Assembly (NCBI RefSeq): GCF_014203715.1
Contig: NZ_JACHJP010000006.1
Span: forward strand, 1 to 64,000
Reading direction: 5' to 3'
From: Streptosporangium saharense
Lineage (GTDB): Bacteria; Actinomycetota; Actinomycetes; Streptosporangiales; Streptosporangiaceae
Length of the DNA stretch: 64,000 nucleotides
Made by a program: the position numbers and the translations under genes. Positions within the stretch are counted from its first letter, which is position 1. Each line of letters starts with the position of its first letter. This document shows, piece after piece, positions 1 to 9,318 of the stretch. The notes beneath the pieces were generated by a model, which worked only from the letters and a program-made list of their open reading frames with translations, was not told the DNA's origin and ran no database searches.

Positions 1-73
1 CCCGGAAGTTAAGCTCTTCAGCGCCGATGGTACTGCACCGGGGACGGTGTGGGAGAGTAGGTCGCCGCCGGAC
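1..73 (+). rRNA. rrf: 5S ribosomal RNA, 3' part
   Basis: The first bases match the 3' half of actinobacterial 5S rRNA: the loop GGAAGTTAAGCTCTTCAGCG, the GATGGTACTGC segment and the closing GTGGGAGAGTAGGTCGCCGCC. About 45 bases of the 5' end lie outside the window, so an rrs-rrl-rrf operon probably runs in from the left on the plus strand. The exact 3' end is estimated. Confidence 0.93.
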
Positions 74-83
74 AATCTTTTGA

Positions 84-120
84 GGGGAGGGTCACTCGTT
101 GACGGGTGGCCCTTCCTTTG
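84..120 (+). terminator. rRNA operon terminator
   Basis: Bases 84-99 pair with 102-117 over about 16 positions, including some G-U pairs, followed by TTTG. It lies about 10 bases after the 5S 3' end and is the obvious transcription stop of the rRNA operon. Confidence 0.8.
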
Positions 121-141
121 TTTTCGTGTGGACAGTGTGTT

Positions 142-166
142 GGGGGGCTGTGGCCCCCCTTTTTTT
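142..166 (+). terminator. Second, textbook intrinsic terminator after 5S
   Basis: GGGGGGC (142-148), loop TGTG, GCCCCCC (153-159), then seven T residues. A run of T after a pure GC stem is rare in this genome type. It is probably a back-up stop for the very active rRNA operon. Confidence 0.85.
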
Positions 167-193
167 GTGCCCAAAAACAAGGCGGGGGAATGA

Positions 194-225
194 CAACGCC
201 CTGGCCGATGACGACCAGGGCGTTG
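194..225 (-). terminator. Hairpin downstream of the phosphodiester glycosidase-like gene
   Basis: CAACGCCCTGG (194-204) and CCAGGGCGTTG (215-225) form a perfect 11-bp stem with a 10-base loop, 13 bases past the stop codon of the minus-strand gene at 239. There is no T tract, as is common for actinobacterial terminators. Confidence 0.7.
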
Positions 226-238
226 AAGGGCTTGAAGG

Positions 239-1702
239 TCAGGGAGTGACGAAGAGGCCGTCACCGACGGGGCGTTCGGCGCCGTCCGAGGGCCGGTTGA
301 CGACCTTTCCGCGGACGATCATCGCGCTCGATCCGCCCCCGTCGAGGTTGATGGCCTGCTTGGCGCCGAGCCAGCGCATCAGCTGGGCGGCCTCGACCAT
401 CGACGCGCCCACGGTGACGCCGGGGACACGGCCGTCGACCGTGGCCAGGATCAGGCCGCCGTTCTTGGTGACGCCCGCCATCGTCCTGGGGTGGCGGCGG
501 AGCATCATGTTGAGGGAGGCCTGCCCGTCGGCGAGGGCGGAGATGTGGATCCGGCCGTTCCTGACCAGTCCGACGCCGCCCGCCATGACGTACGTCTGGG
601 GGGTGAGGGGGACGGCCCGCTTGGTCCGCAGGTCGATGACCTTGGTGTCCACCTTCACCGTCGCGGTCTCCGCGGCGTGTTCGAGCAGCCAGTCGGACAT
701 GAGGCCGGTGCCGTGCAGCACGGAGAAGCCGCGGGGGACGACGCCGCCCGCCTGGCGGGCCGAGACGACCCTTCCCTGGGCGTCGATCACGGCTTCGGTG
801 CCGCCGTCGGCCGCGGTCTTGGTCCCGAACTCCTCGGTGTAGAGGACGAGTTCGTCGGTGGCCGGTGCCCGGTTGACGCCGTGGATTTCGGTCTTCTCCC
901 CGTCGGAGGAGGTGGCCGTGAGAGCTGACTTCAGCTCTGTGATCTTGACTTTCCTGCCGTTCAGAACGAGGCCGGTCCGGCCCTCCACGGCCTCGCTGAG
1001 GAGTTTGCCGCCGACCACGGAGATCCCCATGGGGTCGCCCTTGATCTCCTTGACGGTGTGGATGTTGAAGAAGCCGCCGTTGACGCCGGCGATGGCGCCG
1101 AGGGGCTTGCCCATCGAGCTGGTGGTCTCGCGCTTGGCGATGCTCTTGCCGATGCTCGTCTTGAACGATCCCCTGAAGGTCCTGGGGTCGATCGTCAGCA
1201 CGCGCAGGTTCCAGGGGCCGGTGCTCTCCAGGCCGTCGTCGCCGAGATAGTCGGCCTTGGCCTTGATGTCGAACGCCTTGAGCTCCTTGACCACCTTGTC
1301 CGCCGCGGCGCGCTGTTTGAACGGCCACTGCCCGACGCGGACCAGATAGCGTTCCACGGCGGGGGCGTCCGCTGCGGCGGGCTGGACGACCCTCTGGATC
1401 TCCGGGGTGAATCCGGCTGCCTCGACCTCGGCGGCCTTCCGCTGGGCGGTGGCCAGGGCGCCGTCCTCGTGTCCGTTGGGCATCAGCACGGCCACGGTCC
1501 AGCCCTGGGTCGAGGTGCCGTGCCGTACGGTGAAGAGGTCGATCCCGGGGGCCACGTTGAGTTGCTTCGTCACCGGGGCGACCCGTGCCCCGAGGGGGAA
1601 CGCCGAGGAGGGGAAGGGCAGTGCCGTCTGCCCCGCCAGGGCGGGAGTCGCCGTGGCGACGAGCGTTGTGGCGGAAATCCCGACGACGAAACGTCGTGAC
1701 AT
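239..1702 (-). CDS. Secreted phosphodiester glycosidase-like (NAGPA domain) protein with SPOR-like region
   Basis: A 487-residue exported protein. The start at 1702 is chosen because GGGGAGAG lies just upstream and the product then begins with a clear signal peptide (MSRRFVVGISATTLVATATP). An upstream in-frame start at 1759 lacks this. Residues about 40-170 contain a sequestering SPOR-like segment (ERYLVRVGQWPFKQRAAADK). The C-terminal half is the NAGPA/DUF2233 domain, with VNGGFFN and the signature INLDGGGSSAM near residue 454. Family members cleave phosphodiester-linked sugars such as N-acetylglucosamine-1-phosphodiesters; in actinobacteria the substrate may be a wall polymer, but this is inferred. 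It stands alone next to the rRNA operon. Confidence 0.85.
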   Translation of the reverse strand: MSRRFVVGISATTLVATATPALAGQTALPFPSSAFPLGARVAPVTKQLNVAPGIDLFTVRHGTSTQGWTVAVLMPNGHEDGALATAQRKAAEVEAAGFTPEIQRVVQPAAADAPAVERYLVRVGQWPFKQRAAADKVVKELKAFDIKAKADYLGDDGLESTGPWNLRVLTIDPRTFRGSFKTSIGKSIAKRETTSSMGKPLGAIAGVNGGFFNIHTVKEIKGDPMGISVVGGKLLSEAVEGRTGLVLNGRKVKITELKSALTATSSDGEKTEIHGVNRAPATDELVLYTEEFGTKTAADGGTEAVIDAQGRVVSARQAGGVVPRGFSVLHGTGLMSDWLLEHAAETATVKVDTKVIDLRTKRAVPLTPQTYVMAGGVGLVRNGRIHISALADGQASLNMMLRRHPRTMAGVTKNGGLILATVDGRVPGVTVGASMVEAAQLMRWLGAKQAINLDGGGSSAMIVRGKVVNRPSDGAERPVGDGLFVTP

Positions 1703-1849
1703 GAATATCTCTCCCCGTTGGTGATCAGACTTCGGTTGACCATCGTGCCGAAGATCCACCTACCGGGGTGTGCGAAACACGCTAAACGTATTGAGAAAGT
1801 GTCCTTTCCCACAGGAATCACACAGCGCACGCGACTCATACGAATCAAT

Positions 1850-1875
1850 GGGCCGTACGGAGTTCCGTACGGCCC
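1850..1875 (-). terminator. Terminator of the cupin gene
   Basis: GGGCCGTACGGA (1850-1861) and TCCGTACGGCCC (1864-1875) form a perfect 12-bp inverted repeat around two bases, 20 bases after the stop of the minus-strand cupin gene. Confidence 0.75.
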
Positions 1876-1894
1876 GCGACGGATTGAAACCGGT

Positions 1895-2290
1895 TCAGGA
1901 CGTGGAGTGGTACACCTTGCGGAGGGTCTCGTGGATGATCCACGTGGTCCTTGCTCCCGCGGAGAGCAGGCAGACCGAGCCGGGGACGAGGTCGATGCTG
2001 GCGCCACCGTCGACTTCGAGGGTCGCGCGGCCGGACAGGACCACGAAGATCTCGTCGTTCTCCACGTCGGTCACGGTGCCGGGGGTTATCTCCCAGATTC
2101 CCCGGCTCTGGGAGCCGTCGGGAGATGACCACAGCTCGACGGAGGAGACCTGGGGTGAGCCCGCGAGGATCTGGGCGGGGTCCAGCTCGTCGGGCGACAG
2201 CCGTACGTCACCGGCGGGGACGGCGAAGACGCCTGCGGCGTCGACCATGCGGGCAAGGTCGGCGGCCTCGGGGACGAGGATCTCGGGCAT
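1895..2290 (-). CDS. Cupin-domain protein
   Basis: A 131-residue protein that is mostly one cupin barrel. The DEIFVVLSGRATLEVDGG segment and the later DLVPGSVCLLSAG are the two cupin motifs. It resembles the small DUF861-type cupins related to (S)-ureidoglycine aminohydrolase. It lies 9 bases downstream of a PucR-type regulator on the same strand, so the two are probably co-transcribed. That context suggests purine, ureide or amine metabolism, but no substrate can be read from the sequence. Confidence 0.8.
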   Translation of the reverse strand: MPEILVPEAADLARMVDAAGVFAVPAGDVRLSPDELDPAQILAGSPQVSSVELWSSPDGSQSRGIWEITPGTVTDVENDEIFVVLSGRATLEVDGGASIDLVPGSVCLLSAGARTTWIIHETLRKVYHSTS

Positions 2291-2299
2291 GGGGGCCTT

Positions 2300-3925
2300 T
2301 CAGGTGCGGGGGTTGTCTCTCCGGAAGGACTCCAGCGCCAGAAGCGCCACGTGGAGGGAGAGACAGGACTCGACATCGTCCAGATCGATGTCGAGAACAC
2401 GTTCCAGCCTACGGAGCCTGTCGTAGAACGCGGGCCTCGACAGGTGGGCCTTCTGCGCGGCGACGGCCTTGTTGCGGCCCGCGGCGAGGTAGATGCGCAG
2501 GATTCTGGTCAGGTCGCCGCCGCGCTGGGCGTCGTGGGCCAGCAGGGGACCCAGCTCGCGTTCGGCGAAGGTCTGCAGGCGGGCGTCGTCCCTCAGCAGG
2601 TGCAGCAGGCCGCGTAGGCGCAGGTCAGGAAGCCGGTAGAAGGGCCGTCCGTCGGGTTGCCTGACGGCCACGTCGGCGACCTGTTCGGCTTCGAGGAAGC
2701 TGCGCCGTACGTCGCGGATCGACTCGACCACGGAACCGGCGGCCAGGACGAAGGGTGTGGCGAAGGTCATGCGCAGCCGGTCGGCGAGCGCGGTCAGCGA
2801 GGGCTCGGCGAGGGTCCGCGGGGGCAGGGGGAGCAGGACGCCGACGCGGTTCTGGTCCAGGGCGCCGATCAGGGCGGGCAGGCGGGCGTCGCGGCAGGCG
2901 GCAGCGGCGGCCTCGGCCAGTTCGCCGAGCCGTACGAGCTGCTCCTGTCCTTCGAGGGAGGCGTCCTGCGGGTCGCACAGGCGCAGCACCGCGCTGATCA
3001 GCTTGCGCCCGGTGAGCGGCACGCCGACCGCCCTGGCGCGGGCGGCTGCCTCCTCGGGGTCGGCGTAGGCGTGGGTCAGGATGCCGGTGATGATCGTGCC
3101 GTGGGCCTGGCGTTCGAGTGACTCCTGGTGGCGTTCGAGCAGGCGGCCGAGGGCGAGGGTGGTCGCGGCGCGTTCGGCGAGGACGACGTCGCGCGGCCCG
3201 GGGGTGCCCTCGCAGAGCAGGATCAGGCGGCCCCAGTCCTGGCCGCGCGCGCCGACCATGGTGACCAGCCAGCCGGAGGAGGAGTCGTAGGCGGTCCTGC
3301 CCTCGGGGGCGACCGCCCGTGAGCGGGTCTCCCAGCTCGCCAGCAGCGTCCCGGTGTCGCGGCCCGCCGTCTCGCAGGCGAGCACCTGGTGGGCGAGGTT
3401 CTCCAGCAGCACGGGGCTCCCGGACAGGCGCGCGACCTGGCTGAGCACCTCGGCGGGGGAGGCGCCCTCGACGGAGAGTTCGGTGAACACCTCGTGGAGC
3501 TGCTCGGAGGCGCGTAACTCCTCAAGCTGGATGTCGATGATCCTGGCGTGCACCGACTCGGTGATCTGCACGAAGGGGGTCTCGCGGGCGAGGGTGACCA
3601 GGGGCAGGCCGTGCTCCTCGGCGGCGTTGATGACCGAGCGGGGAAGCTCCCTGATGAACTTGCGGCCCAGCTCGACGATCAGCCCTGAGGCCCCGACGGC
3701 GGCCAGCTCCGCGACGTAGGCGGCCAGGCTCTCCTGGTCGTCGGGCAGCGCGATGCCGGTGGTGAGCACCAGCTCCCCGCCGCGCAGCAGGTGGGCGATG
3801 TCGGTGACCTCTCCGACATGGACCCAGCGGACCCGGGTGTCGAGCCGGTCGGCTCCCGCGACCACCCGTGGGTTGCCCCTGCGGACGGTGTCCAGGGCGA
3901 GAACGTCGGCGATGGTTGGGAGCAC
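2300..3925 (-). CDS. PucR-family transcriptional regulator
   Basis: A PucR-type one-component regulator. The reading frame is open back to 4159, but that would run into the divergent kinase gene. The family N-terminus begins at VLPTIADVLAL, so the GTG at 3925 is preferred (541 residues). The N-terminal PucR ligand domain contains GGELVLTTGIAL, a family hallmark. A GGDEF-like middle domain follows. The C-terminal PucR helix-turn-helix (LAAGRNKAVAAQKAHLSRP) is at about residues 480-530. PucR regulators respond to metabolites and often control neighbouring catabolic genes; the cupin gene immediately downstream is the likely partner. The divergent start region 3926-4112 probably holds promoters for both this gene and the kinase. 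Confidence 0.86.
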   Translation of the reverse strand: MLPTIADVLALDTVRRGNPRVVAGADRLDTRVRWVHVGEVTDIAHLLRGGELVLTTGIALPDDQESLAAYVAELAAVGASGLIVELGRKFIRELPRSVINAAEEHGLPLVTLARETPFVQITESVHARIIDIQLEELRASEQLHEVFTELSVEGASPAEVLSQVARLSGSPVLLENLAHQVLACETAGRDTGTLLASWETRSRAVAPEGRTAYDSSSGWLVTMVGARGQDWGRLILLCEGTPGPRDVVLAERAATTLALGRLLERHQESLERQAHGTIITGILTHAYADPEEAAARARAVGVPLTGRKLISAVLRLCDPQDASLEGQEQLVRLGELAEAAAAACRDARLPALIGALDQNRVGVLLPLPPRTLAEPSLTALADRLRMTFATPFVLAAGSVVESIRDVRRSFLEAEQVADVAVRQPDGRPFYRLPDLRLRGLLHLLRDDARLQTFAERELGPLLAHDAQRGGDLTRILRIYLAAGRNKAVAAQKAHLSRPAFYDRLRRLERVLDIDLDDVESCLSLHVALLALESFRRDNPRT

Positions 3926-4112
3926 CCACCGAGAGTATCCGATCAGCCTGTAAGTTAGAATGCCCGCCGCTTTACAGCTTGAAAGGACAAGTCCCTCTTT
4001 GAGTGGACCTTTCTCTGTGATCTGGCGGATTTCCCGCCTAATCATCAACCGCCTGGTCTCCTCGTCCACTGGCCTTAGGATGACTTGACCTTTTCTCGGC
4101 CGAACGAACGCG

Positions 4113-7100
4113 GTGGTGACCATGGTTGAGACTACGGACGGATCGAGACGTGGTTCCACACAGGCCGCCGGTGTGGAGGAGCTCGATCTGCGTCAGCTCC
4201 TGGCGGGGCTCACCGCGGTTCGTGACGGTGACTTCGGCACCCGGCTGCCCGACGAGGGCGACGGTCTGCTCAAGGAGATCGCCACCGTCTTCAACGGCAT
4301 GGTCGACCAGCTCTCGCTGTTCACCTCGGAGGTGACGCGGGTCGCCCGGGAGGTCGGCACCGAGGGGCAGCTTGGCGGGCAGGCGGAGGTGCCCGGCGTC
4401 TCCGGCACCTGGAAGGACCTCACCGACTCGGTCAACGCCATGGCGGGCAACCTCACCGACCAGGTCCGTGACATCGCCCAGGTCGCCACCGCCGTGGCCA
4501 CCGGTGATCTCTCACAGAAGATCACGGTGGACGTCCGGGGCGAGATCCTTGAGCTGAAGAACACCCTGAACACGATGGTGGACCAGCTCTCGTCGTTCGC
4601 CGACGAGGTGACCAGGGTGGCCCGCGAGGTGGGCACCGAGGGTCGCCTCGGCGGGCAGGCGGAGGTGACCGGGGTCGCGGGGACCTGGCGTGACCTGACC
4701 GACTCGGTGAACTTCATGGCGGGCAACCTCACCGACCAGGTCCGCAGCATCGCGCAGGTCACCACGGCGGTCGCCAGGGGCGACCTGTCGCAGAAGATCA
4801 CCGTCTCGGCCAGGGGCGAGATCCTGGAGCTGAAGAACACCATCAACACGATGGTGGACCAGCTCTCGTCCTTCGCCGACGAGGTGACCAGGGTCGCCCG
4901 CGAGGTCGGCACCGACGGACGGCTCGGCGGGCAGGCCGACGTCAAGGGCGTCTCCGGCACCTGGCGTGACCTGACCGACTCGGTGAACTACATGGCCGGC
5001 AACCTCACCGACCAGGTGCGGAACATCTCCCAGGTGGCGACCGCGGTCGCCAGGGGCGACCTGTCGCAGAAGATCACGGTCTCCGCGCGGGGGGAGATCC
5101 TGGAGCTGAAGGACACCATCAACACGATGGTGGACCAGCTCTCCTCCTTCGCCGACGAGGTGACCAGGGTGGCCCGCGAGGTCGGCACCGAGGGGCGCCT
5201 TGGCGGGCAGGCCGACGTCAAGGGGGTCTCCGGCACCTGGAAGGCGCTCACCGAGTCGGTCAACGTCATGGCCGACAACCTCACCGCCCAGGTGCGCAGC
5301 ATCGCCGAGGTCACCACCGCGGTCGCCAAGGGCAACCTGACGCAGAAGATCCGGGTCGACGCCCGGGGCGAGATCCTGGAGCTGAAGGACACCATCAACA
5401 CGATGGTCGACCAGCTCTCGTCGTTCGCCGCGGAGGTCACCCGGGTGGCCCGCGAGGTCGGCAGCGAGGGGCGGCTCGGCGGGCAGGCCGAGGTGGAGGG
5501 GGTCTCCGGCACCTGGAAGCGGCTGACGGAGAACGTCAACGAGCTGGCGGGCAACCTCACCCGGCAGGTCCGCGCGATCGCCGAGGTGACCAGCGCCGTC
5601 ACCTCGGGTGACCTGACCCGCTCCATCACCGTGGACGCCTCCGGCGAGGTGGCCGAGCTCAAGGACAACATCAACTCCATGGTGAAGTCCCTGCGGGAGA
5701 CCACCCTGGCCAACCAGGAGCAGGACTGGCTCAAGTCCAACCTGGCCCACATCTCCGGGCTCATGCAGGGCCACCGGGACCTCGCCGTCGTGGCCGAGCT
5801 GGTGATGAACGAGCTGGCGCCGCTGGTCCGCGCGCAGCACGGCACGTTCCTGCTCGCCGAGGAGGCCGGGGGGCGTTCCGAGCTCCGGGTTGTCGGCGGC
5901 TACGGTCACCGGGACACCAGCCGTCGCTACGGCTTCGGGGAGTCGCTGGTCGGGCAGGCGGCCCTGGCCAAGCGCCCGATCCTGGTCGAGGACATCGCCG
6001 ACGGGTATCTCACGATCTCGTCGAGCCTGGGGGCGGCCGGGCCGGTCAACCTGATCATCCTGCCGATCATCGTCGAGGACCAGGTGCTCGGGGTGATCGA
6101 GCTGGCCAGCCTCAACCGGTTCACCCCGGTGCACCGGGCCTTCCTCGAACAACTCGTCGGCACCATCGGCGTCAACGTCAACACCATCGTCGCCAACGCC
6201 CGCACCGACTCCCTGCTCGCCGAGTCGCAGCGCCTGGCGACGGAGCTGCAGATGGGCCAGGAGGAGCTCCAGCGCTCCAACGCCGAGCTTGAGGAGAAGG
6301 CGGAGCTGCTGGCCCGGCAGAACCGCGACATCGAGACGAAGAACAGGGAGATCGAGCAGGCCCGCCAGGAGCTTGAGGAACGCGCCAAGCAGCTCGCGCT
6401 GGCCTCCAAGTACAAGAGCGAGTTCCTGGCGAACATGAGCCACGAGCTGCGCACCCCGCTCAACTCGCTGCTGATCCTGGCCCAGTTGCTGGGCCAGAAC
6501 CCGGCCCGCAACCTCACGGCCAAGCAGGTGGAGTACGCCAACGTCATCCACTCGGCGGGTACCGACCTGCTCCAGTTGATCAACGACATCCTCGACCTGT
6601 CCAAGATCGAGGCGGGCAAGATGAGCATCAGCGTCGAGCCCCTGCCGCTGCGGCGCCTCCTCGACTACGTGGAGGCCACCTTCAGGCCGCTGACCACGGA
6701 GAAGGGCCTCAGGTTCGACGTCACCGTGGCCCCGGACGTGCCGGGCGAGTTGCTCATGGACGAGCAGCGGCTGCGCCAGGTGGTGCGCAACCTGCTGTCG
6801 AACGCGGTGAAGTTCACCGAGGCGGGTTCGGTCGGGCTGCGCATCGAGCGGATCGGGGAGACGGACCTGCTGGGGGTCCCCGGTCAGGAGGTGCTCGCCT
6901 TCCACGTCGTGGACACCGGCATCGGCATCGCCGAGGAGAACCTCTCCCAGATCTTCGACGCCTTCCAGCAGGCAGACGGGACCACCAGCAGGAGGTACGG
7001 CGGGACCGGCCTCGGATTGTCCATCAGCCGGGAGATCGCGGCGCTGTTCAAGGGGGAGATCGGGGCGGTCAGCGTGCTCGGGCAGGGCAGCATCTTCACC

Positions 7101-8054
7101 CTCAGGCTGCCGATCGCGGACGTCGCCCCCGGCCGCCACGACGTCCCGGCCGTCGCCGCGCCCGTGGCCAGGGTGACCGTCCCGGTGGGGGAGGAGCCAA
7201 CCGGCGGGGAGGGACGCCGTCTGCTCGTCGTCGAGTCACGCCAGAGCGGGCTGCTGTCCCAGCTCGCCGAGAGCGTCGCGGCCGACCTGGACGAGACGCA
7301 CGGGCCGGTCAGGGTGGCCACGGCCAACGACCCCGCGACCGCGGTCGAGACGCTGAGGCGGGACGACCACCACTGCATCGTGCTCGACCTGGGGATGCGC
7401 CAGGACGAGACGGCGGAGTTCCTGCGCGGGCTCGACGAGGACCCGGTGCTGCGTGAGCTGCCCGTGCTCGCCCACCACACCCGCACGCTGACCAGGCCGC
7501 AGGAGAACCTCCTCAAGGGTCTTTCGAACCCCCAGTCCCTGGAGCTCCTGCCGAGCCTGGACGAGCTGCGCGAGCGCATCACGCTGCACCTGTCGGCCCA
7601 GGCGCGTGGCGCGGTCCTTCCGCTGGTACGGCCCGGCCTGGACGAGCGGCCTCCCGCGCTCAGGGAGGCCGACGCCGTACTGGCCGACAAGAAGGTGCTG
7701 GTCGTCGATGACGACGTGCGCAACGTCTTCGCGCTGACCAACATCCTGGAGCTGCACGGCATGCGGGTGCTCTACGCGGAGAACGGCCGCAAGGGCATCG
7801 AGATGCTCTCGCGCAACGAGGACGTGGACCTGGTCCTGATGGACATCATGATGCCGGAGATGGACGGCTACGCCGCGACCGCGGCCATCCGTAAGATGCC
7901 GCGCTTCGCCGACCTGCCGATCATCGCGGTCACCGCGAAGGCGATGCAGGGCGACCGGGAGAAGACGCTGTCGGCCGGGGCGAGTGACTATGTGACCAAG
8001 CCCGTGGACGCGCAGGAGCTGCTCACCCGCATCCAGCAGTGGATGACCGCCTGA
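4113..8054 (+). CDS. Soluble hybrid histidine kinase with poly-HAMP array, GAF, kinase and receiver domains
   Basis: A 1313-residue cytoplasmic hybrid sensor kinase with no transmembrane segment. A GTG at 4113 or an ATG at 4122 could start it. Residues about 20-530 are tandem HAMP units with an exact 92-residue period. A GAF domain follows (about 543-692), then a coiled coil (about 700-766). The HisKA box has SHELRTPLN with phospho-acceptor His777. A HATPase has [18 protein letters not shown] and [11 protein letters not shown] degenerate receiver-like domain is at about 1030-1170. A complete C-terminal receiver has Asp1244 in [11 protein letters not shown]. The architecture resembles the poly-HAMP group III (Nik1-type) osmosensing kinases of fungi and related actinobacterial proteins. 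No response regulator is adjacent, so output partners are unknown. Confidence 0.9.
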   Translation: MVTMVETTDGSRRGSTQAAGVEELDLRQLLAGLTAVRDGDFGTRLPDEGDGLLKEIATVFNGMVDQLSLFTSEVTRVAREVGTEGQLGGQAEVPGVSGTWKDLTDSVNAMAGNLTDQVRDIAQVATAVATGDLSQKITVDVRGEILELKNTLNTMVDQLSSFADEVTRVAREVGTEGRLGGQAEVTGVAGTWRDLTDSVNFMAGNLTDQVRSIAQVTTAVARGDLSQKITVSARGEILELKNTINTMVDQLSSFADEVTRVAREVGTDGRLGGQADVKGVSGTWRDLTDSVNYMAGNLTDQVRNISQVATAVARGDLSQKITVSARGEILELKDTINTMVDQLSSFADEVTRVAREVGTEGRLGGQADVKGVSGTWKALTESVNVMADNLTAQVRSIAEVTTAVAKGNLTQKIRVDARGEILELKDTINTMVDQLSSFAAEVTRVAREVGSEGRLGGQAEVEGVSGTWKRLTENVNELAGNLTRQVRAIAEVTSAVTSGDLTRSITVDASGEVAELKDNINSMVKSLRETTLANQEQDWLKSNLAHISGLMQGHRDLAVVAELVMNELAPLVRAQHGTFLLAEEAGGRSELRVVGGYGHRDTSRRYGFGESLVGQAALAKRPILVEDIADGYLTISSSLGAAGPVNLIILPIIVEDQVLGVIELASLNRFTPVHRAFLEQLVGTIGVNVNTIVANARTDSLLAESQRLATELQMGQEELQRSNAELEEKAELLARQNRDIETKNREIEQARQELEERAKQLALASKYKSEFLANMSHELRTPLNSLLILAQLLGQNPARNLTAKQVEYANVIHSAGTDLLQLINDILDLSKIEAGKMSISVEPLPLRRLLDYVEATFRPLTTEKGLRFDVTVAPDVPGELLMDEQRLRQVVRNLLSNAVKFTEAGSVGLRIERIGETDLLGVPGQEVLAFHVVDTGIGIAEENLSQIFDAFQQADGTTSRRYGGTGLGLSISREIAALFKGEIGAVSVLGQGSIFTLRLPIADVAPGRHDVPAVAAPVARVTVPVGEEPTGGEGRRLLVVESRQSGLLSQLAESVAADLDETHGPVRVATANDPATAVETLRRDDHHCIVLDLGMRQDETAEFLRGLDEDPVLRELPVLAHHTRTLTRPQENLLKGLSNPQSLELLPSLDELRERITLHLSAQARGAVLPLVRPGLDERPPALREADAVLADKKVLVVDDDVRNVFALTNILELHGMRVLYAENGRKGIEMLSRNEDVDLVLMDIMMPEMDGYAATAAIRKMPRFADLPIIAVTAKAMQGDREKTLSAGASDYVTKPVDAQELLTRIQQWMTA
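4299..5695 (+). repeat. In-gene tandem repeat, period exactly 276 bp
   Basis: The marker ATGGTSGACCAG, or its variant at the last unit, recurs at 4299, 4575, 4851, 5127, 5403 and 5679, always 276 bases apart. Each unit encodes 92 residues covering paired HAMP-like helices ([20 protein letters not shown] and GNLTDQVR segments). Units 2-4 are nearly identical at the DNA level, which implies recent duplication or gene conversion and a risk of unit-number variation or misassembly. Confidence 0.92.
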
Positions 8055-8060
8055 GGGCCG

Positions 8061-8786
8061 TCACCGCTGGTTGAGGCGGGCCTCGATGCCGTCGAGGAAG
8101 CAGGTGAGCCCGAAGTCGAAGGTGAGGGCCCGGGTCGCCTCCTGGTCGAGGTCGGCGTGCTCGGCGTAGCGGGCGGCCAGCCCCGGATAGTCGTCGGCCG
8201 CCTGGGACACGATGTTCAGGATCACCTTGACGAGCTCCTGGTCGTTCAGCCCCGAGCGTCTGGTCGCGGTCCGCCAGGCGATCTCCGGCATGGTCGTGCC
8301 CAGCACGTAGGCCATCAGCGTCGAGGACGCCTGGTCGAGGCCGAGGCCGGTGAACCCCGCCCTGGCGAAGGTGCGCATCAGGCAGTCGGACAGGCGCATG
8401 GCGTTGGGGCCGATGCTGGGCATGGTGCCGATGAGCACCGCCGACCAGGGGTGCGCGAAGAGCGCGTGGCGCAGCCCGTAGGCGAAGGCAGAGGCCGCGT
8501 CGCGCCAGCCGACCTCCTCGGGGTCGAACGCCGGGACCTCGCCGAAGACCTCGTCGAGGACGAGCTCCAGCAGGTCGTCCTTGTTGGCGACGTGCCAGTA
8601 GATGCTCGTGGCGCCCGCGCCGAGCTTGGTGCCGAGGCGGCGCATGCTCAGCGCGTCCATCCCCTCGGCGTCGAGGATCTCCATGGCCGCGCGGACGATC
8701 TGCGCCCGGCTCAGCGTCGGGCTCTTCGAAGGACGCTTCTCACGGGTCCACACCGAGGACAGGGGCTGCTCCACACCTTCAAGCAT
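8061..8786 (-). CDS. TetR/AcrR-family regulator
   Basis: A 241-residue repressor-type protein, starting at the ATG at 8786. The frame is open further upstream, but that part overlaps the HxlR gene and looks like random translation. The helix-turn-helix spans about residues 30-75 (GAGATSIYWHVANKDDLL). The C-terminal region resembles the TetR_C_1 type found in TetR-like drug-response regulators. It lies tail-to-tail with the hybrid kinase and 55 bases downstream of the HxlR gene. Its ligand is unknown. Confidence 0.85.
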   Translation of the reverse strand: MLEGVEQPLSSVWTREKRPSKSPTLSRAQIVRAAMEILDAEGMDALSMRRLGTKLGAGATSIYWHVANKDDLLELVLDEVFGEVPAFDPEEVGWRDAASAFAYGLRHALFAHPWSAVLIGTMPSIGPNAMRLSDCLMRTFARAGFTGLGLDQASSTLMAYVLGTTMPEIAWRTATRRSGLNDQELVKVILNIVSQAADDYPGLAARYAEHADLDQEATRALTFDFGLTCFLDGIEARLNQR

Positions 8787-8841
8787 ACGGCCGATAATAC
8801 GGTGTTCGATTTCATCGCACGATGTACGAGATTCGGCTACA

Positions 8842-9195
8842 TCACCCCACCTCGTTCCACGGGATGGCCTCGATGCGCTCGATGTGCTCCTCGCCCCACT
8901 CCCCGAGCGGCGCCATGGCGGCGTTGAGGGAGTCGCCGAACTCGGTGAGGGAGTACTCCACCTTCGGCGGAACCTGGTGGTAGACCTCACGGTGCAGCAG
9001 TCCGGTGGCCTCCATCTCCCGCAACTGCAGGATCAGCACCCGCTCGCTGATGCCGGGCACCGCCCGCCGTACCTCCCCGAAGCGCAGGGGGCCGTCCTGG
9101 AGCGCGAACAGGATCAGTCCCTTCCACTTGCCTCCCATGACGGCGATGGCGGCGTCGAGACCGCAGGTGAACGTCCGCTTCTTCGTCTCCTTCAT
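8842..9195 (-). CDS. HxlR-family winged-helix regulator
   Basis: A 117-residue protein with the HxlR signature: an N-terminal Cys (TFTCGLDAAIAVMGGKWKG), then the winged helix (RFGEVRRAVPGISERVLILQ). The start is the ATG at 9195. It diverges from the imine-reductase-like gene at 9319 across 123 bases. HxlR proteins often sense electrophiles or oxidants through that Cys and control a neighbouring oxidoreductase, so the divergent gene is its probable target. Confidence 0.88.
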   Translation of the reverse strand: MKETKKRTFTCGLDAAIAVMGGKWKGLILFALQDGPLRFGEVRRAVPGISERVLILQLREMEATGLLHREVYHQVPPKVEYSLTEFGDSLNAAMAPLGEWGEEHIERIEAIPWNEVG

Positions 9196-9213
9196 CGGCC
9201 CATACTGACATTT

Positions 9214-9242
9214 ATGTGGGTACCCGGCAAAAATGTAGGTAC
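9214..9242. promoter_or_regulatory. Candidate HxlR operator, direct repeats
   Basis: ATGTGGGTAC (9214-9223) and ATGTAGGTAC (9233-9242) are near-identical direct repeats 19 bases apart in the divergent HxlR/reductase intergenic region. The first includes the palindrome GGGTACCC. HxlR-family proteins commonly bind paired GTAC-containing sites; the assignment is inference. Confidence 0.45.
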
Positions 9243-9318
9243 TTGTAGGAATGTATGCATCCCAGCCAGCATGAACCAGGTCCGCGCCGACAGGGCGCTC
9301 TATGGCTGGAGTACGCAT

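Noticed and set aside
2300-4159. PucR start at 4159
   Set aside because: It would overlap the divergent kinase start and add about 78 residues with no family similarity; the GTG at 3925 matches the family N-terminus.
4299-5695. Possible CRISPR array because of regular repeats
   Set aside because: The 276-base period, lack of unique spacers and continuous coding frame show an in-gene protein repeat.
4512-7139. Long open frame of 875 codons on the minus strand
   Set aside because: It lies wholly inside the hybrid kinase gene on the opposite strand. High GC and the repeated HAMP units keep it open; its protein has no family features.
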